The notes beneath the pieces were generated by a model that had not been told where the DNA came from, did no database searches, and worked only from the letters and a program-made list of their open reading frames with translations. DNA of 64,000 nt from Amborella trichopoda. Lineage: Eukaryota; Streptophyta; Magnoliopsida; Amborellales; Amborellaceae. Position numbers and translations under genes: made by a program. The DNA lies in contig NW_006498435.1 of assembly GCF_000471905.2 (NCBI RefSeq), positions 444,583 to 508,582 of the forward strand, read 5' to 3'. Shown here piece by piece: positions 23,498 through 35,110 of this stretch; position 1 is the stretch's first letter, and each line of letters starts with the position of its first letter.

Positions 23498-24844
23498 CTA
23501 GGCTTCAGGAATTGTTCGAGATCTACCAACAACTCTAAGATGAGCCCACCAATTTGGTACTCTTCTTATGTAAATTCGCCCTGCTGGGAGGGGTAGACGT
23601 CATTCGTCCCAGCACATGCTATGTGGCATGCGACATGGCACAGGGGAAGGAGTACGCACTCGCACAGCCTATTCTGTGCAGCATTTATAATGGCCTAGGA
23701 GCCATTTTTAGGGGAAGACAGCATCAAGGGGATGAAGGAGGGAATGACATAGTAGATGATGAAGCCTTCCCAAGGGATTTCAAGACTCCTTTCCCAGTCC
23801 ATTATGTGTATGGCAGGCTTGGGGCTTACTTTCCAGGCACATATCTCAAAACTAGAGAGTTGGAGGAAACCATGTGCCCATTTTTGCTGAAGATTACCAG
23901 GCAGAAGGCAATTTTCCATACCCCAGGCCATGCGTGCAGCTTGTTCGACAACGATCACCTACACATGACCCAGGTGGCGTTCCCAATTGAGGGCCTCACA
24001 GAACGTGCATTTGTTGACGAGCTGGGCCACCACCTAGACGGTGACTTCACCAGCCCAAAAGAACTGATGTTTATGTTGAGAGTCAGAGGCAGAGTTCTTG
24101 CCTATCGCACTATCCATATAGCGAAGCTTGAGGGATACTTTCCTCATCCATTTTCCTGACAGCATGGGCTAGATCAAAGCTGTCTATTCTTAATATTCTT
24201 CGAGAAATGGCATAGCAGGGCTGCTCGCTGGAAGAAAGGCCAATTGGGAACCCTCCGGGAGACTTGGCTCCCGAGACACATCCGCACTACTTTGGCCTCA
24301 TTCTTGGAGGCCACCAAGGTCAATAAATATGTTCTGCCCCATTTTGGCAGGACGGTATGGGCAACCGAGGCCCACGAGCTCAGGTGGAGAATCACGAACA
24401 AGGGCTATTGGGAAGTGGATCACCCTTGGAAAGGGGAGACTAGCCGCTGGAGCCAAGATACAAGGCAACGAAAAATGGCAATGACCCCTCCCTTAGGCGA
24501 AATATTTATCCTAGGCTTCCCCCATGATTGGCGCACGATCGGGCAGCCTCGCCAGACTACCGTAGACAAGTCTTTGCCACGATTTCTCAATATGGAGAAG
24601 AAGAAAAAGAGCATTTTTTACAACCTCTCTATCATTTTCAAATGGAAGGAAGGCCACAAGGTTCGGGGGTATGAAGGGCGTCTGGTCCAGGATTTGAATG
24701 AGTTGATAGGGGAGCGACTCTCATAGCAAGCTAGCCACCAGTTCGTCTAAATCAGGCACCTCAAAGGCTGCTGCACCTTAGCAAGCAAAAGGAAAGGGGC
24801 TTTGGCAACACTTGTAGACATCCGGAAGTTTCAAATGCATACTT
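23498..24844 (+). pseudogene. Antisense PMD-type ORF of element B, central segment
   Basis: The frame continues after the solo LTR with RLQELFEIYQQL, a TAA stop, then an open run from about 23,539. It includes LAQPILCSIYNGLGAIFRG and FPVHYVYGRLGAYFPGTY, which match the central PMD block of retrotransposon-associated PMD proteins. A single TGA (24,157-24,159) interrupts the run before QHGLDQ; the same frame then continues to TAG at 24,724-24,726, giving a nearly continuous stretch of about 390 codons. The 3' end of the segment is cut by a truncated LTR. Long preservation of one frame in an old, otherwise decayed element suggests the protein was under selection before insertion. Confidence 0.75.
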
Positions 24845-25608
24845 GGTGCTCATCGCCGCTCTTCCTGTGTCCCACGTCTATCACCGTGCGACCTAAGAGA
24901 AACCATCACCGTGTACTTTGTCAGGATTTAGCGCCGTCCGTAAGGGATGCGTCGTATCCTTTCACTGCCCACCGCGATGCCTATTGACATCCGGATTTCC
25001 CCTTCTCTTCGTTGTCTCGTTATTTCCTCTTCACCTCTTTCTCTTCTCACTTGACTGAAGGGAGACCTAGCCTATCACTGACACGCAAACCTCAGTTTCG
25101 AGTAGTATTGTCGCTGTGCTGGTCTTGAGAACCAGGCCCATCTTGCTACCACTATGAGTCGGTGATTTCTGGTTGTCATGCTAGTCTCACCCCAACGTCA
25201 GCTCTCTTCCGTTTTCTATCTTTCACCAAACCTCGCACTTCATCGCCTTCTCATGTGAACGTATATTTGCTCTAAGACAAGGGTGGGTCCCTTCAACCCA
25301 CTTGTCTTACAAATTAACCATAGAAGTATTGTACAGAAAAACAAGAGGATTACAAGTCAAGGGAGACGATTTCAATCCAGCTTAAGCAGTTGGGGGACTT
25401 TCTTCGTGATCTAAGAGGGCACCCACGTGAGCCAGCTCGAGTAAGTCTCGAACCCACCTAAAATTCCTCTCTCATTGTTTGGTATATCTACCATTGCCCT
25501 CGAGCAAGGTTTCGAGAGAGCGATCTCAAATCTTGGATTCACCAGAAACCCGAGATGCATGCCGCCAGATCACTTAGATCCATAGGGTGAGATCGAGGCA
25601 CCTTACCA
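24845..25608 (+). mobile_element. Truncated Tat-type LTR inserted in the PMD ORF
   Basis: The sequence matches the last 770 bp or so of LTR A (from about 12,100) and LTR D (from about 3,246), ending 'gaggcaccttacca'. The 5' two-thirds of the LTR is missing, and the left border is approximate. It is in plus orientation, opposite to element B. Confidence 0.8.
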
Positions 25609-26163
25609 GCAGTCTCTTAAATAGCTTGGAACAATGATCCTACAATTGAGGGGTATCGTCTTAGGGAATGGGCTCGAAGTCCTTCCTTACTTTGACAGAT
25701 TTGCCAATGAATAGGAGGGATGGAGGGCGAAGGCTTAAGAGAAGAAGCAACTGTGCAGCGACTAGAGAGCTCGCAGTTACCCCCTTTTGAGTCTTCACTT
25801 TTGCGCTACCGCAAATTGGTAAACACCTAATCGCAGCAGATGGATGCTGTAGTCTCCCAGAGATTAGACCTTGCTAAGGAGGCCATCGCTCGCCTTCGCA
25901 AGGTGATGGCTCTGAGGGCAAAGACATTAGAGCTGCCATGGAATCTTGACAAGCTAGAGAAGGAGACTGCGGCTCGGGGAAGCGAAGGACAAGGTGCTTG
26001 TTGATAAGACTTTGGCCCTCGAGTATTCCTTGGGAGAAGCGACGACCTTGATGGATCATGAGGCAGGGCTGGTGGTAGAGTTGAAGAGAAAAATTGAGCG
26101 GGGAAAGGTATTGGCTGCAACATACAGCGGAAAGATCAATGAAGCAATTGATCAATTTTGTTG
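25609..26163 (+). pseudogene. Antisense ORF of element B, C-terminal coiled-coil segment
   Basis: After the LTR fragment the plus strand encodes, in two frames separated by one frameshift near 25,990, a heptad-rich helix: QQMDAVVSQRLDLAKEAIAR and, later, VVELKRKIERGKVLAATYSG, ending EAIDQFC and a TGA at 26,161-26,163. Coiled-coil C-terminal tails after a PMD-like region are plausible for proteins of this type. The end lies about 335 bp from the end of the convergent protease ORF on the other strand. Confidence 0.55.
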
Positions 26164-26498
26164 ACACCTTCTTTCTCTTTTTCTTTTCATGTCTTCTCAT
26201 TGTAAAGGAAAGAAACTTGTAATACCCTCTTGATTTGAGAGTGAAACAATTCTTTTCTCTTCTCTGTGTGCAGCATGTCTTTCGTTCTTCCCTTTTTTTT
26301 TCTATTTAATTGCTTCCTCCCTTTCATAGTTTAAGACACGAGATAATAGCCCACTCCTCGCTTCGTCTTGTGACAGCCTGCTATGGATTCAATGACCTCG
26401 AATGGGGGAGCAACTGCTTCCTCACCCCTAATTGGACAAGGGCTCATAATTCATGGTTCTCATAATTTGGTGAGCCTACTCGCTGTAAATACTCCAAT
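26164..26498. other. Intergenic space between the convergent ORFs of element B
   Basis: AT-rich, with a CT-rich tract (26,164-26,195 and 26,250-26,300). It presumably holds the 3' ends of both transcripts. No gene is seen. Confidence 0.4.
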
Positions 26499-27708
26499 CT
26501 AGGGGAGCCCTGGCTTCAATTCGAGGTGTACTGCTTTTGAACTTGTCATAAGTCTTAGCTCAGGGACAAACTCCTTCGAGTGCTTTGAAGCGACGCACAT
26601 AACCTCCAATTGATTATGGAGTCTACGAACTTCACTTCTCAGCTCTATCATGGGGTCTCGTTCTTGAGAGACGGAGAGCTGACTATTGTCCTCCTGTACT
26701 TCTTCGATAGCCCTTAAGAAGTGTAAAACCTTTTTTTGGCTGTTGGTGATCCCCTTGTTCAAGGAGGATGGAATTTGGAGCACTTTCCTTGGTGGTTGGT
26801 GTGTCAATTCTGCTTCTAAAAGAGCAATGGGGACATGCAGGACCTTTTGTTGGTCCAGTGTGTAGGTGACCCTCGGTGCTAGAAGGTCCACTTCTAGGGC
26901 TTCCTCGGGCTCAGGAGTTGCTTCTAGCTTGCCGTTCTGTTTTAGCAAATTAGAAGTAGAGGGGGAAGCATTGTCTCCAGGGAAAGACACCATGACCTCG
27001 GAGAGGTGGCAAGGTATAATTGGGTAGACGGGAGTCACAGGGAGGATCTTGCCTTGTCCTTCCTCTTATTTGAATATGTCTGTGATCATGCGCCCCTGAT
27101 CTTCAACATCATCATGAGACGAGGATCCTGTCTCTCTCACAGGCTTCCAACATCATCCTTTGACTTTTTTGGCACTGGAAGGTCTGTGAAATAGTACTTG
27201 GCATCGGCATAGTGAGTCTCAGCTACAGGAAAGAGCCTCTTATCAGTATAGACCGTGTGTTGTCTTTCATCTCGGCTGTACTTGAAGCATTGGTGGAGCG
27301 CGAAAGGAACCACCCCTGATTGTGGAGCCAAGGGTGGCCAAGCAAGACAATGTAAGACGTATCGGTGTCGATTACATGAAACTGGGCATAATCGTTGAGA
27401 TCACCGATCTTGAGGTGAAGGCGCACTGTGCCAGCTGGCTTTTCTTCTGATCGGTTGAACCCTTGCATGGTGATGTGGGTAGGAGTGAGGTCGTCAGACC
27501 CTAATCCCAATTGGGTGAGAATCCTTCTTGGGATCAAGTTGACTGCCCCTCCATCAAGAATGATCCAGTTGATAGGGTAGGCGTGTAGTTCACCATTCAC
27601 AAAGAGGGGGCGGTTGTGGAATTGGCCTCTCAACTGAAGGTTGTCTTCGAAAAAGGAGATTGTCAAGCACCCACTCAGAATGGCTGAGTCAATCTCAATA
27701 GGCTCCAC
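26499..27708 (-). pseudogene. Element B aspartic protease and C-terminal extension
   Basis: The retroviral-type protease cleaves the Gag precursor. The frame starting at 27,708 contains the active-site region WIILDGGAVNLIPR and, downstream, SYIVLLGHPWLHN, both typical of Tat-type proteases (ILDGGS.VNLMP; ILGRPWLH). It continues through FALHQCFKYSRDERQ and ETHYADAKYYF, the usual post-protease segment of Tat pol. Instead of RT it then continues, after frame breaks, into a 180-codon frame (27,038-26,499) rich in Glu, Leu and Ser without any recognised domain, ending at a stop at 26,499. No YxDD reverse transcriptase motif is present on this strand here. Confidence 0.85.
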
Positions 27709-28155
27709 TTCAGTCTAGTACACCTCTGGGTTAGAAAGAGCATGAACCAGAGCCATACGATAGTCTCTAGACAGAAGGAGGGCATCATAGATACTTAGAA
27801 GGGATAAAAGCTTTCTCAAGTGCCCTATTACGCCATATTTCACTTTATCCTCATTAGTCTTCCGTGTTCCTGATCTAATCACTGCTGTAGGTGGTAAGGT
27901 AGGCTTAGGATCAAGCTTTAGTTGAGTTTTAGTTTATGACATAGGCTAATTTTGTTGTTCAGCCGGTGCAGTCTAGGTTGATGGAGAAGTAATAGGGATT
28001 TGCATTAGGGATGTAGAGGTTTGGGGTTTAGGTTTAGGGAAAAGTAAAGGATCAGGAAACTTGAGGACTTTGAGCTTTTGAGGTGTGGGTTGTAGATTCT
28101 TCCCCGATCTTAGATTCATTTGCCGCGTGTTGGATGTTACTTCCATGATTTGCAC

Positions 28156-29114
28156 TATGTGGGAGGCCTCTTTGGAATAGGAGCTCGAAGATGACTTGGT
28201 CTTAGCTCACGCTGCTAGGGCGTCAGCGATTGTCGAGAATCCAGCCTTCTGGGCCAGCATCTCTCTGAGGCACTTTTGCTATGACTTGGTGAGGCTGGTG
28301 CCTCCGAACTCTCTGTTTAAAGTGTCGAAGTTTGGGCACTGTCAAGCTGCAACTATGGAGAAAATAGAGGAGGAGGGAATAGAAGAAGAGTTAGAATGTT
28401 CAGGGCAGCTTTTTACGACGTCGCCGAAATTGGACGTGTGCAGGGGATATTTTAGGTCTTGCCTCAGCTTTGACCGTTGTGGGGTGCTTTTAGCGTCGTC
28501 ACCCATATTGGAGGACGCCCGAGCTATTTATGACTCAGGGACGTCTGTCTAATGGGACGAAAGGACAAGGCGAGCTGTGCATGGGATGAAGTCCTACAAG
28601 GTCGATAGTAGGAGAAGAGGCCTGAGAAATTCTTCCTCGATTGGTGGCCGAGGGATGGGATTCCTTCGGCGGGCTGACTTAAGTGCTCGACGTCTACTTC
28701 TGGATACCTGAGGGGGTGTTTAGACCGCCCTACTAGGCTGATGAGTAGCCTTAGCCTGGTAGACTGCCTCACATTTCAGGGACTTGAGCCTACTTTGCCC
28801 ATGGTGGATTTCTCAGGGCTGAGAGGTTGAGGGCTCTGGGGGGTCCAGTGTATGCTCATGAGGGGCCTATAGTGGGCCTTCCTCTCGAATGGGAGCGATA
28901 GAGCATTCTGGGAGGACGACATAAATAATATGCTCATTCTGGACTTTCTCCACGACTACGGCTTCGAACCCAAAGATTCTTTCAGCTCATAGCCCCATAC
29001 TTAGTGATATGGGCACCAAAGGTTTTCCATACCCTGGGCAAGACGCCTTGACTACCTGGCATGCCTTGAAGAGGGTCTGCAGAGGGTCTAGCTTAGCGCT
29101 TCCCAGGGCTTGTG
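28156..29114 (-). other. Spacer between gag and protease of element B
   Basis: Only short, broken minus-strand frames are present (for example 28,772-28,524). It probably encoded the variable Gag C-terminus or the link to protease. The plus-strand ORF at 28,196-28,552 is an antisense shadow. Confidence 0.4.
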
Positions 29115-30618
29115 TCATGAGGTCTTCTTGCACAGGTGGAAGAGGAACTTGAGGGTGTCATTCTGGGTTACCCTGAACTTCTTGGCATTGCTGCATCTTC
29201 TTTGCCAAGAGCTCATGGAAGCTGGTGCATTCGCTGATGTCATGGCCTTGTATCTGGTGAATGCGCACCAGAGGTTCTCGGTTCCTGGAGGCAGGAACTT
29301 GGGTTGCCTTGTCGGCTTGGGAGTGACGAGTCCTTCTTCAGGCATTATGGAGAAAAATGCATGGAGGATAGCGGGTGCCTCGTCACCCTCTTGGATTGTC
29401 ACTATGTGAGAAGCCTCCATTGCCCCGAACGCTTTCTTCAACTCCTCAGCTTCGATAGTTTCATTGAACTTATAGCAGTCCTGAGTGGAGTGGCCTACTT
29501 TCCTGTGATAGGCGCAGTACCTCTCATTACAATGTTGACCTCCGATAGCTGGATCATGTTTTGCTCCATTAAAAGTCGAAGTAGTGCAAGAACCCACTCC
29601 TTGTTGAAGGGGTACCCCTTGTTTTGGTGATGGATCCAGAAGTAACTGCGATTAATGTTTTTAAAAGGAGTGACCTTATTATAAGATGACTACTTGCCCC
29701 TGGCCTGAGCCGTTTGTGCCTTGGATAGGTCCAAGGTTTGAGGAGTGGCGTTCTCATTGTCAGTCATGATGACAGCCACACTGATCATCGCCGTTTGCTG
29801 GTTACCCCGACTGTTTGAGTGAAAATTCGAGCAAGAGGCTTGCTGACGAGATCTGCCATGGTGTTGGACAGACCCTTAATATGAACTGCTTTAGAGAAGA
29901 GCTCTGACAAGGAGGGTGGATTGGAGGCCTCGACATGCAAGGCGATCTCGGGAAGCATATTTCGTATGCAAGTCTGGACAACTTCTTTTTCAGTCATGGG
30001 AGTGACATGAAAGGTCACCAGCTCTCTCCATCAGGCACTGAACTTGTCAACTGGCTCACCAGGGCCTTAAGTCAGAATGTGGAGCTCAATGGTCTCTACG
30101 TTCCTTTGGACTTCGTAGAAGCATTGGTAAAACAACTGCTCCATTTCTTGCCATGTGTGCACCGAGTTTGGGGGCAGCCGAGCATACCACTGGAAGTATG
30201 GCCCTTCAAGAGTCTCAACGAACTAACGGAGGAGGAGGAGTCCCTCAGTTGATGTCTCCCTACAAGCCGCTTGGAAGTGTGCAGTATGCTGGTGAGGAGA
30301 TGTAGTACCATTGAACAGCGGGACTTTCCCTTTTTGGTAGTTTGGGGGAAACGACATCTGGTCCATGTATGAAGGGTACGGCTTTTGGTAGAGTAGCACC
30401 TCTTGCATGCCTGGGACCTTGTTCTTGAGACTATGGGCCACCATGGCATCTATGTCAGTTTGTGAGACCGTGTGGAAGGCAAAGCTGTCTTGGGAGACCG
30501 GTGGGGGAGTTTGCTTAAGAACTGTGTCCTCACAGGTGGGGGAATCAGTTTCATGGTGAGAAGAAGGGGACCTGGAGGTTTCTAGGCGTTCCATCTTTTC
30601 GAGGATGGATTGCATCAT
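29115..30618 (-). pseudogene. Element B gag: capsid domain and zinc knuckle
   Basis: Gag forms the virus-like particle and binds the RNA. From 30,618 the frame has MMQSILEKMERLE (coiled-coil start), then VPLFNGTTSPHQHTAHFQAA, and in shifted frames FQWYARLPPNS, HTWQEMEQLFY, GEPVDKF, VTPMTEKEVVQTCIRNMLPE and LFSKAVHIKGL, the standard order of a Tat-type capsid. Downstream, 29,597-29,115 carries a knuckle YCAYHRKVGHSTQDCYKF with spacing C-x2-H-x4-H-x4-C, the Tat-type form. Several frameshifts and stops make it inactive. Confidence 0.9.
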
Positions 30619-32114
30619 TACCTAAAACCTGTTCATCCTCTCTTCTTGAGCGTTGTCTGGCTCATTTATCACCATGACACTAATCATTTCTTCTGGAAGG
30701 TCAGAGCCTGGTGGTGCAGTGGACTGCCGAGGTTGGTGAGTCGTGCATGGTAAGTCAGTTTGCAGGGGCTCGACTTAACCCGACTCGTTTCGAACCTTGT
30801 ATACCGATCTTGTGAGGACCGATTCTCGACGGTCTTGGGACTGTGGCTTCTAGGTGGTAATCACCGAGCAGTATTAATGGACCTGCTTGGGTTCTAGAGT
30901 TTGGAGAGCGAAAAAGGGATTATGAGGCAGGAGGTCACCAAGGGTGGTGACCTCAACTGCCTTGGAGGCTTCTTTGGTCAGGATCTTTAAGCTTCTCTTC
31001 TGCTTAATCCTGAGGCTGTTATGGACTTTACTCCAGAATCGAGCCTGAGATCTGGACTGCCTCGCCTTCTTCGAGCATGCGAGGGTCGTGTCTATGAGCT
31101 GGAGCAGAGAGTGGTGTCCAAGGACAAAAGGCAACCTGGGTTTCTGCCTTGGAGGCTGAAGGCTTCTCTCTGACATCAAGCCGCTACCCCGAATCCCCTT
31201 GTAAGGCCCAGATGCATGTCTAACTTGAGGCGGCTGACTCAAGATGGTATTCTTAAGGAAGACCTTTGAGTACCAGGTCTCGAGGTGCTTGCCTAAAGAA
31301 GGAAGAGCAACAACAGAAGGAGCTGGTTCATGACTCCGCCTGAGTCGAGATCGGGGATAAACCTGCAAAGTCAATGCATGTGCACCTTGTGGGTTAGCCA
31401 TCCGGGTGACTTGAGGGTTAGCCTGGCTCGGTTAACTAGTTCAACCTTGGGAGGTCGAGACCCATAAGCTTGTGTCTGTGAGGGACCGGGTAAGATCCTA
31501 TCTCTCACAGGGTTAAACTGTGTGTGTTTGGAGGGAGGACGAAGTGATTGGCTCTCATGTGCTCGAGCTGACATATAGCTAGTGCCCTCATGCAGGTGTA
31601 TGACACTTGCAGGGTTCAGTCCAAGAAGGCCTAGTCTTGAACATGAGCTCGAGGCAGCACAAAAGTTACTGCAAGGTGTGGCTCGAGTGGTTGGACCACA
31701 AGCCTGTAAGTATGTGTGAGAGGTGGATGTCGTAGGGTCTCCGCCTCAGTGTGCCGAGCCTCTAGGTATAGAGGTTCGGAGTGGTGAAGGAGCATGGGGG
31801 TTGCCTTACGGAGAACCTCAGGAGCGACAACAACCTGTTTGCTTTCACGAAAGTCGTTAGGGTAGCCTTCCGGGGTACCCTAGTAGTACGATTGGAAGGG
31901 ACTTGCCAGTAGTAGGGTGTGTGCTATGTGTGGTAGTAAATGTGCTACCAATGTAAGGGGCCTTGGTGGAGGGTCCACCAAGGTGAGGAAGCGGGGAGTC
32001 AGGGACCTTTAAGTCCCCTCTCGCATCAATCCAGGAAAAGACTTGGGAGCCTGATCGTGAATCCTGACTAAGAAGGAGAGTAGGGAAGGAAATTCGCTTC
32101 CCTGGGACAGTCAC
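30619..32114 (-). pseudogene. Element B gag N-terminal region and leader, degenerate
   Basis: Three broken minus-strand frames (32,114-31,857; 31,574-31,371; 31,401-30,874) rich in Pro, Ser and basic residues occupy the place where a Tat gag N-terminus is expected. I recognise no domain in them. The first frame begins MTVPGKRISF and could contain the original gag start. Confidence 0.35.
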
Positions 32115-32240
32115 GAGTGTAGGGATAAGAAAGTCGCTGACTCAGATGAACGGGTTGAATAACCAAGATGCCAAAGAAAATAATGCAGAAAGTAAAAAGG
32201 GATACTGAATAAACAAGAACAAAATGACGAAAGGGTAACA

Positions 32241-32261
32241 AGTCCCTAATGGAGTCGTCAA
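32241..32261 (-). other. Primer binding site of element B
   Basis: Two bases after the LTR end the minus strand reads TTGACGACTCCATTAGGGACT, a mutated form of the TTGGCGACTCC..TGGGGACT type primer site used by many Tat/Ogre elements. Confidence 0.6.
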
Positions 32262-32263
32262 GC

Positions 32264-35110
32264 TAGTTAGGTACCTCGATCTTGCCTTATCCGATCTAGG
32301 TGATCGGGTGACATGGTTTCGGGTTCAGAAGACCCGGGAGTTGAGATCGCTCTCTCGGGAACCTTGTTCAAGAACAAGGGCAGGTATCCAACTAGTGAGA
32401 GAGGAATTTTGGTGTGAGGTGAGGAGCAACCTCAACTGGGTCCATGACTTACTCGGGATGACTCGCGTGGGTGCCCGTTTATATCACGACATAAAGCCCC
32501 CCAGCTGCTTCAGCTGATTTGGAATCGCCCTCTATGACCTTCAATCTCCTTGTTTTCTGCACAATACTACTACGGTTAATTTGCAAGACAAGTGGGTCGA
32601 CAGGCACTGCACATTCGTGTGGATGAGAATGTGAGAGGTTAGGGTGATGAAGTGGAAGGTTCGAATAAAGGTCGAAAAGAGAAGTAAACTTGATGAAGGG
32701 ACGAGAGTAGCTTGATAGCCAGATAGTGATCGACTTGGAGTGGCAGCAAGACAAGCATGGTACTCAGGACCAGCACGATGACAATACTGCTCGAAATCGA
32801 GGCCGATATGTCCTAATCTGATATGGCAGCATGATAGGCATGGTACTCCAGACCAGCATTACGGCAATACTGCTCGATAACCAGACCGCTAAGACGGTGC
32901 TAGATTGTGTCAACCCTCAATCAAGTGAGAAGACGAGAGAATGAAGGCACGAGATGGCAAAGAGATGGGGTCCCGACAGCGCTAGGCATTGCCACCCACG
33001 ATCGTGGAGTAACAATGTCACGGCCCTTGGACGGCGTTAGACACTACTACTCACAGCTAAAGGGTGACCAGTGAACTGTGCACGACACTAGGCATCGCCA
33101 TTGGAAACACAAGAAGGCAGCGGACCCCTGCATGAGCGGCGATAGCCTCTCGTGAAGCGTGCGATGATAGCCATTTACGAAGTGCGACGATAGTTCCTGT
33201 CAAGGCACACGATGATAGGCGTGGGGCATAGGAGGAACAATGATGAGCACCGAACGCACGAAGCAGGCTCGAGGATGGCGATAGGCACTGAGCACGCGAA
33301 GGAATCTCGCGGACGGTGATAGGCACCCCACGAGTGAAGGAAGCTCACGGATGACGATAAGTGTTGTCGAGACCTCTCGCAGGTGGCGAAAGTCATCGCT
33401 GTCTGCGATAGATGCACAACAGGGGAAGACCCCTGCGGGCTGCAATGAGTTTCACCGTCTGTGTTCTTCACTGAGCAGCACTGTCTGCAGACCTTGCCGA
33501 GAGATAGAAGTGAACAAAATAAGGAGAAAGAAACTTGTGCATGGTATTGCCTTCGCCATGCGCGACCTGTGAGACCACAGGAGAGGCATGCACGGTACTG
33601 CCATTGTCATGCATGGCCTCTGAGAGAAGCTCAGACGGAGAAGAGGAAGAAGAAAGAGACGAAGAGAGAGAAGAAAAGAAAAAGGAAGAGAGAGAAGATT
33701 TACATTGAGCCTAGGGGTATCGGTCCAAAAGTTTCTCTCACCTTACTCTCTCTCTCCAAACGCGACCTAATAATGGGAAGAAAGAGAAATCTTATTCAGT
33801 AAAACTCTCTCTTGGCAAACGATTGAGTCCTTGTGCATATAATGATGGCACGTTGTATATATAGAATTTACCCCAAACTTAGGTGGATTGATCAAAATTA
33901 AACCTAATTGCTGAAAACTAAGATTTAATTGAATTAAAAGAAATTAGAAAATAGGCTGCAAAATGACAGAGTCCCTGTGTTTCCATAAAACGTGCATGAT
34001 TTTTCATGAATGATCCGGGGTTGTTCTGATGTTCGATTGGTCAAAAGATGATTGTTTTCTTATAGGGCTCAGCATGACGATCAATTTGATACCAACTTTG
34101 AGCCATAGATCGTATTTTTAGGGCACGATCATGTGATTTGAAATTTGAATGAATCTTGAAATTTTGGATCGATAGTGTGCTCGTTCCTTGATGTTTTTAT
34201 GTGATTTCTTCGCTGGATCACACTAAGCATGCCATCACGATCACGGGGCAATAAATGCAGCTCGATTTTGTGCCCAGACGAAGGGTTTACAACTTTGGAG
34301 TTTTGGCAGGAATCTAGAATTTCGGCAACAGAATTTACATTCACTTCATCGGCTTCGTGTGCAAAATCCAACTGTTCATCATATACGGGATTCGGGTCAG
34401 AGATAACCCGAGACCTTACGCACGCGATGGAATTGGTTTTACATCGATCAGGGTCACGAGTGGCATGATTTGGCCACTTGAGCGAGGCATGATGTTGTTG
34501 ATTTTCCTGCATGTTCTTCACGGATCAGCAACTTCTCTTTAGTTTTTTTTTGCGCTTGAGCGTCATCACGGGGTGTGCTATATATCAAAACGTTCGTCTT
34601 GACGAGACGAACACGCTCACCAAGTTTGAGCATGATCTAACTAGAGATGGGTGAGATATGAGAATCAAAATTCACTATTTGCGACTGCCCCTTTAATGAT
34701 GTTGAGTTGTAAGGTGGCTGCACAAGAATAGTGTACGGCTCCTCCTGTTTCGCTCTTTTGCCTATAAACTCTTCTTGAAGTGTCTGTTTAAGCTGAAATT
34801 TGACCCCTGGGGGTTTTCAACCATTTTGGATCCAATGGCAGTGGTCCCATAGTAAATTGAAATACCAAAAATATAGCTCTAGTTATAGGGTCCATTTCAA
34901 GGTGCAAGAGGCTGATTCTGCCGGAACTGTTTCTCTGTCTGCACTGCCTTAGACATGTCGAAATACAAAGAAACTTGGCATGAGACTTTTGAGAGTTCTC
35001 ATGAAGATCTTGTCCAATTCTTTGGCTGTTTTTAAACTGTCGGACTTTCCACTGTTTGTTAGGCTTTTATTGACCGGGGGCCTCATGATGATGAAAAATA
35101 TCTTCCAACA
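32264..35110 (-). mobile_element. 5' LTR of element B (2,847 bp)
   Basis: On the minus strand it starts TGTTGGAAGATATT and ends ACCTAACTA (one mutation from the canonical CTAACCA). It has TATATATA at 33,856-33,863. Relative to the 3' LTR it lacks about 20 bp near 32,595. Its right edge interrupts the T1 RNase H exactly after the NDYDC codons. Confidence 0.9.

Larger units (their letters stand above)
13595..35110 (-). mobile_element. Element B: full-length, non-autonomous Tat-type LTR retrotransposon with antisense PMD ORF
   Basis: Both LTRs (13,595-16,494 and 32,264-35,110), a PBS, gag, protease, a 3' region and a polypurine tract are present, all in minus orientation. The flanking 5-mers are 'cgttc' (13,590) and 'cagtc' (35,111), which match at three of five positions and, with the clean resumption of the T1 reading frame on each side, mark a target-site duplication that has since mutated. 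Length is 21.5 kb, about 19 kb without the two later LTR insertions. No RT, RNase H or integrase is recognisable between protease and the 3' LTR; the space is filled by a convergent PMD-type ORF. The two LTRs differ at roughly one base in eight to ten over their first 350 bp by eye, so the insertion is old. Confidence 0.85.

Noticed and set aside
23695..23958. Minus-strand ORF opposite the PMD frame
   Set aside because: Shadow of the plus-strand PMD coding region, no similarity to anything recognised.
28196..30252. Plus-strand ORFs across element B gag
   Set aside because: Antisense shadows of the gag frames, which show clear capsid and knuckle motifs on the minus strand.
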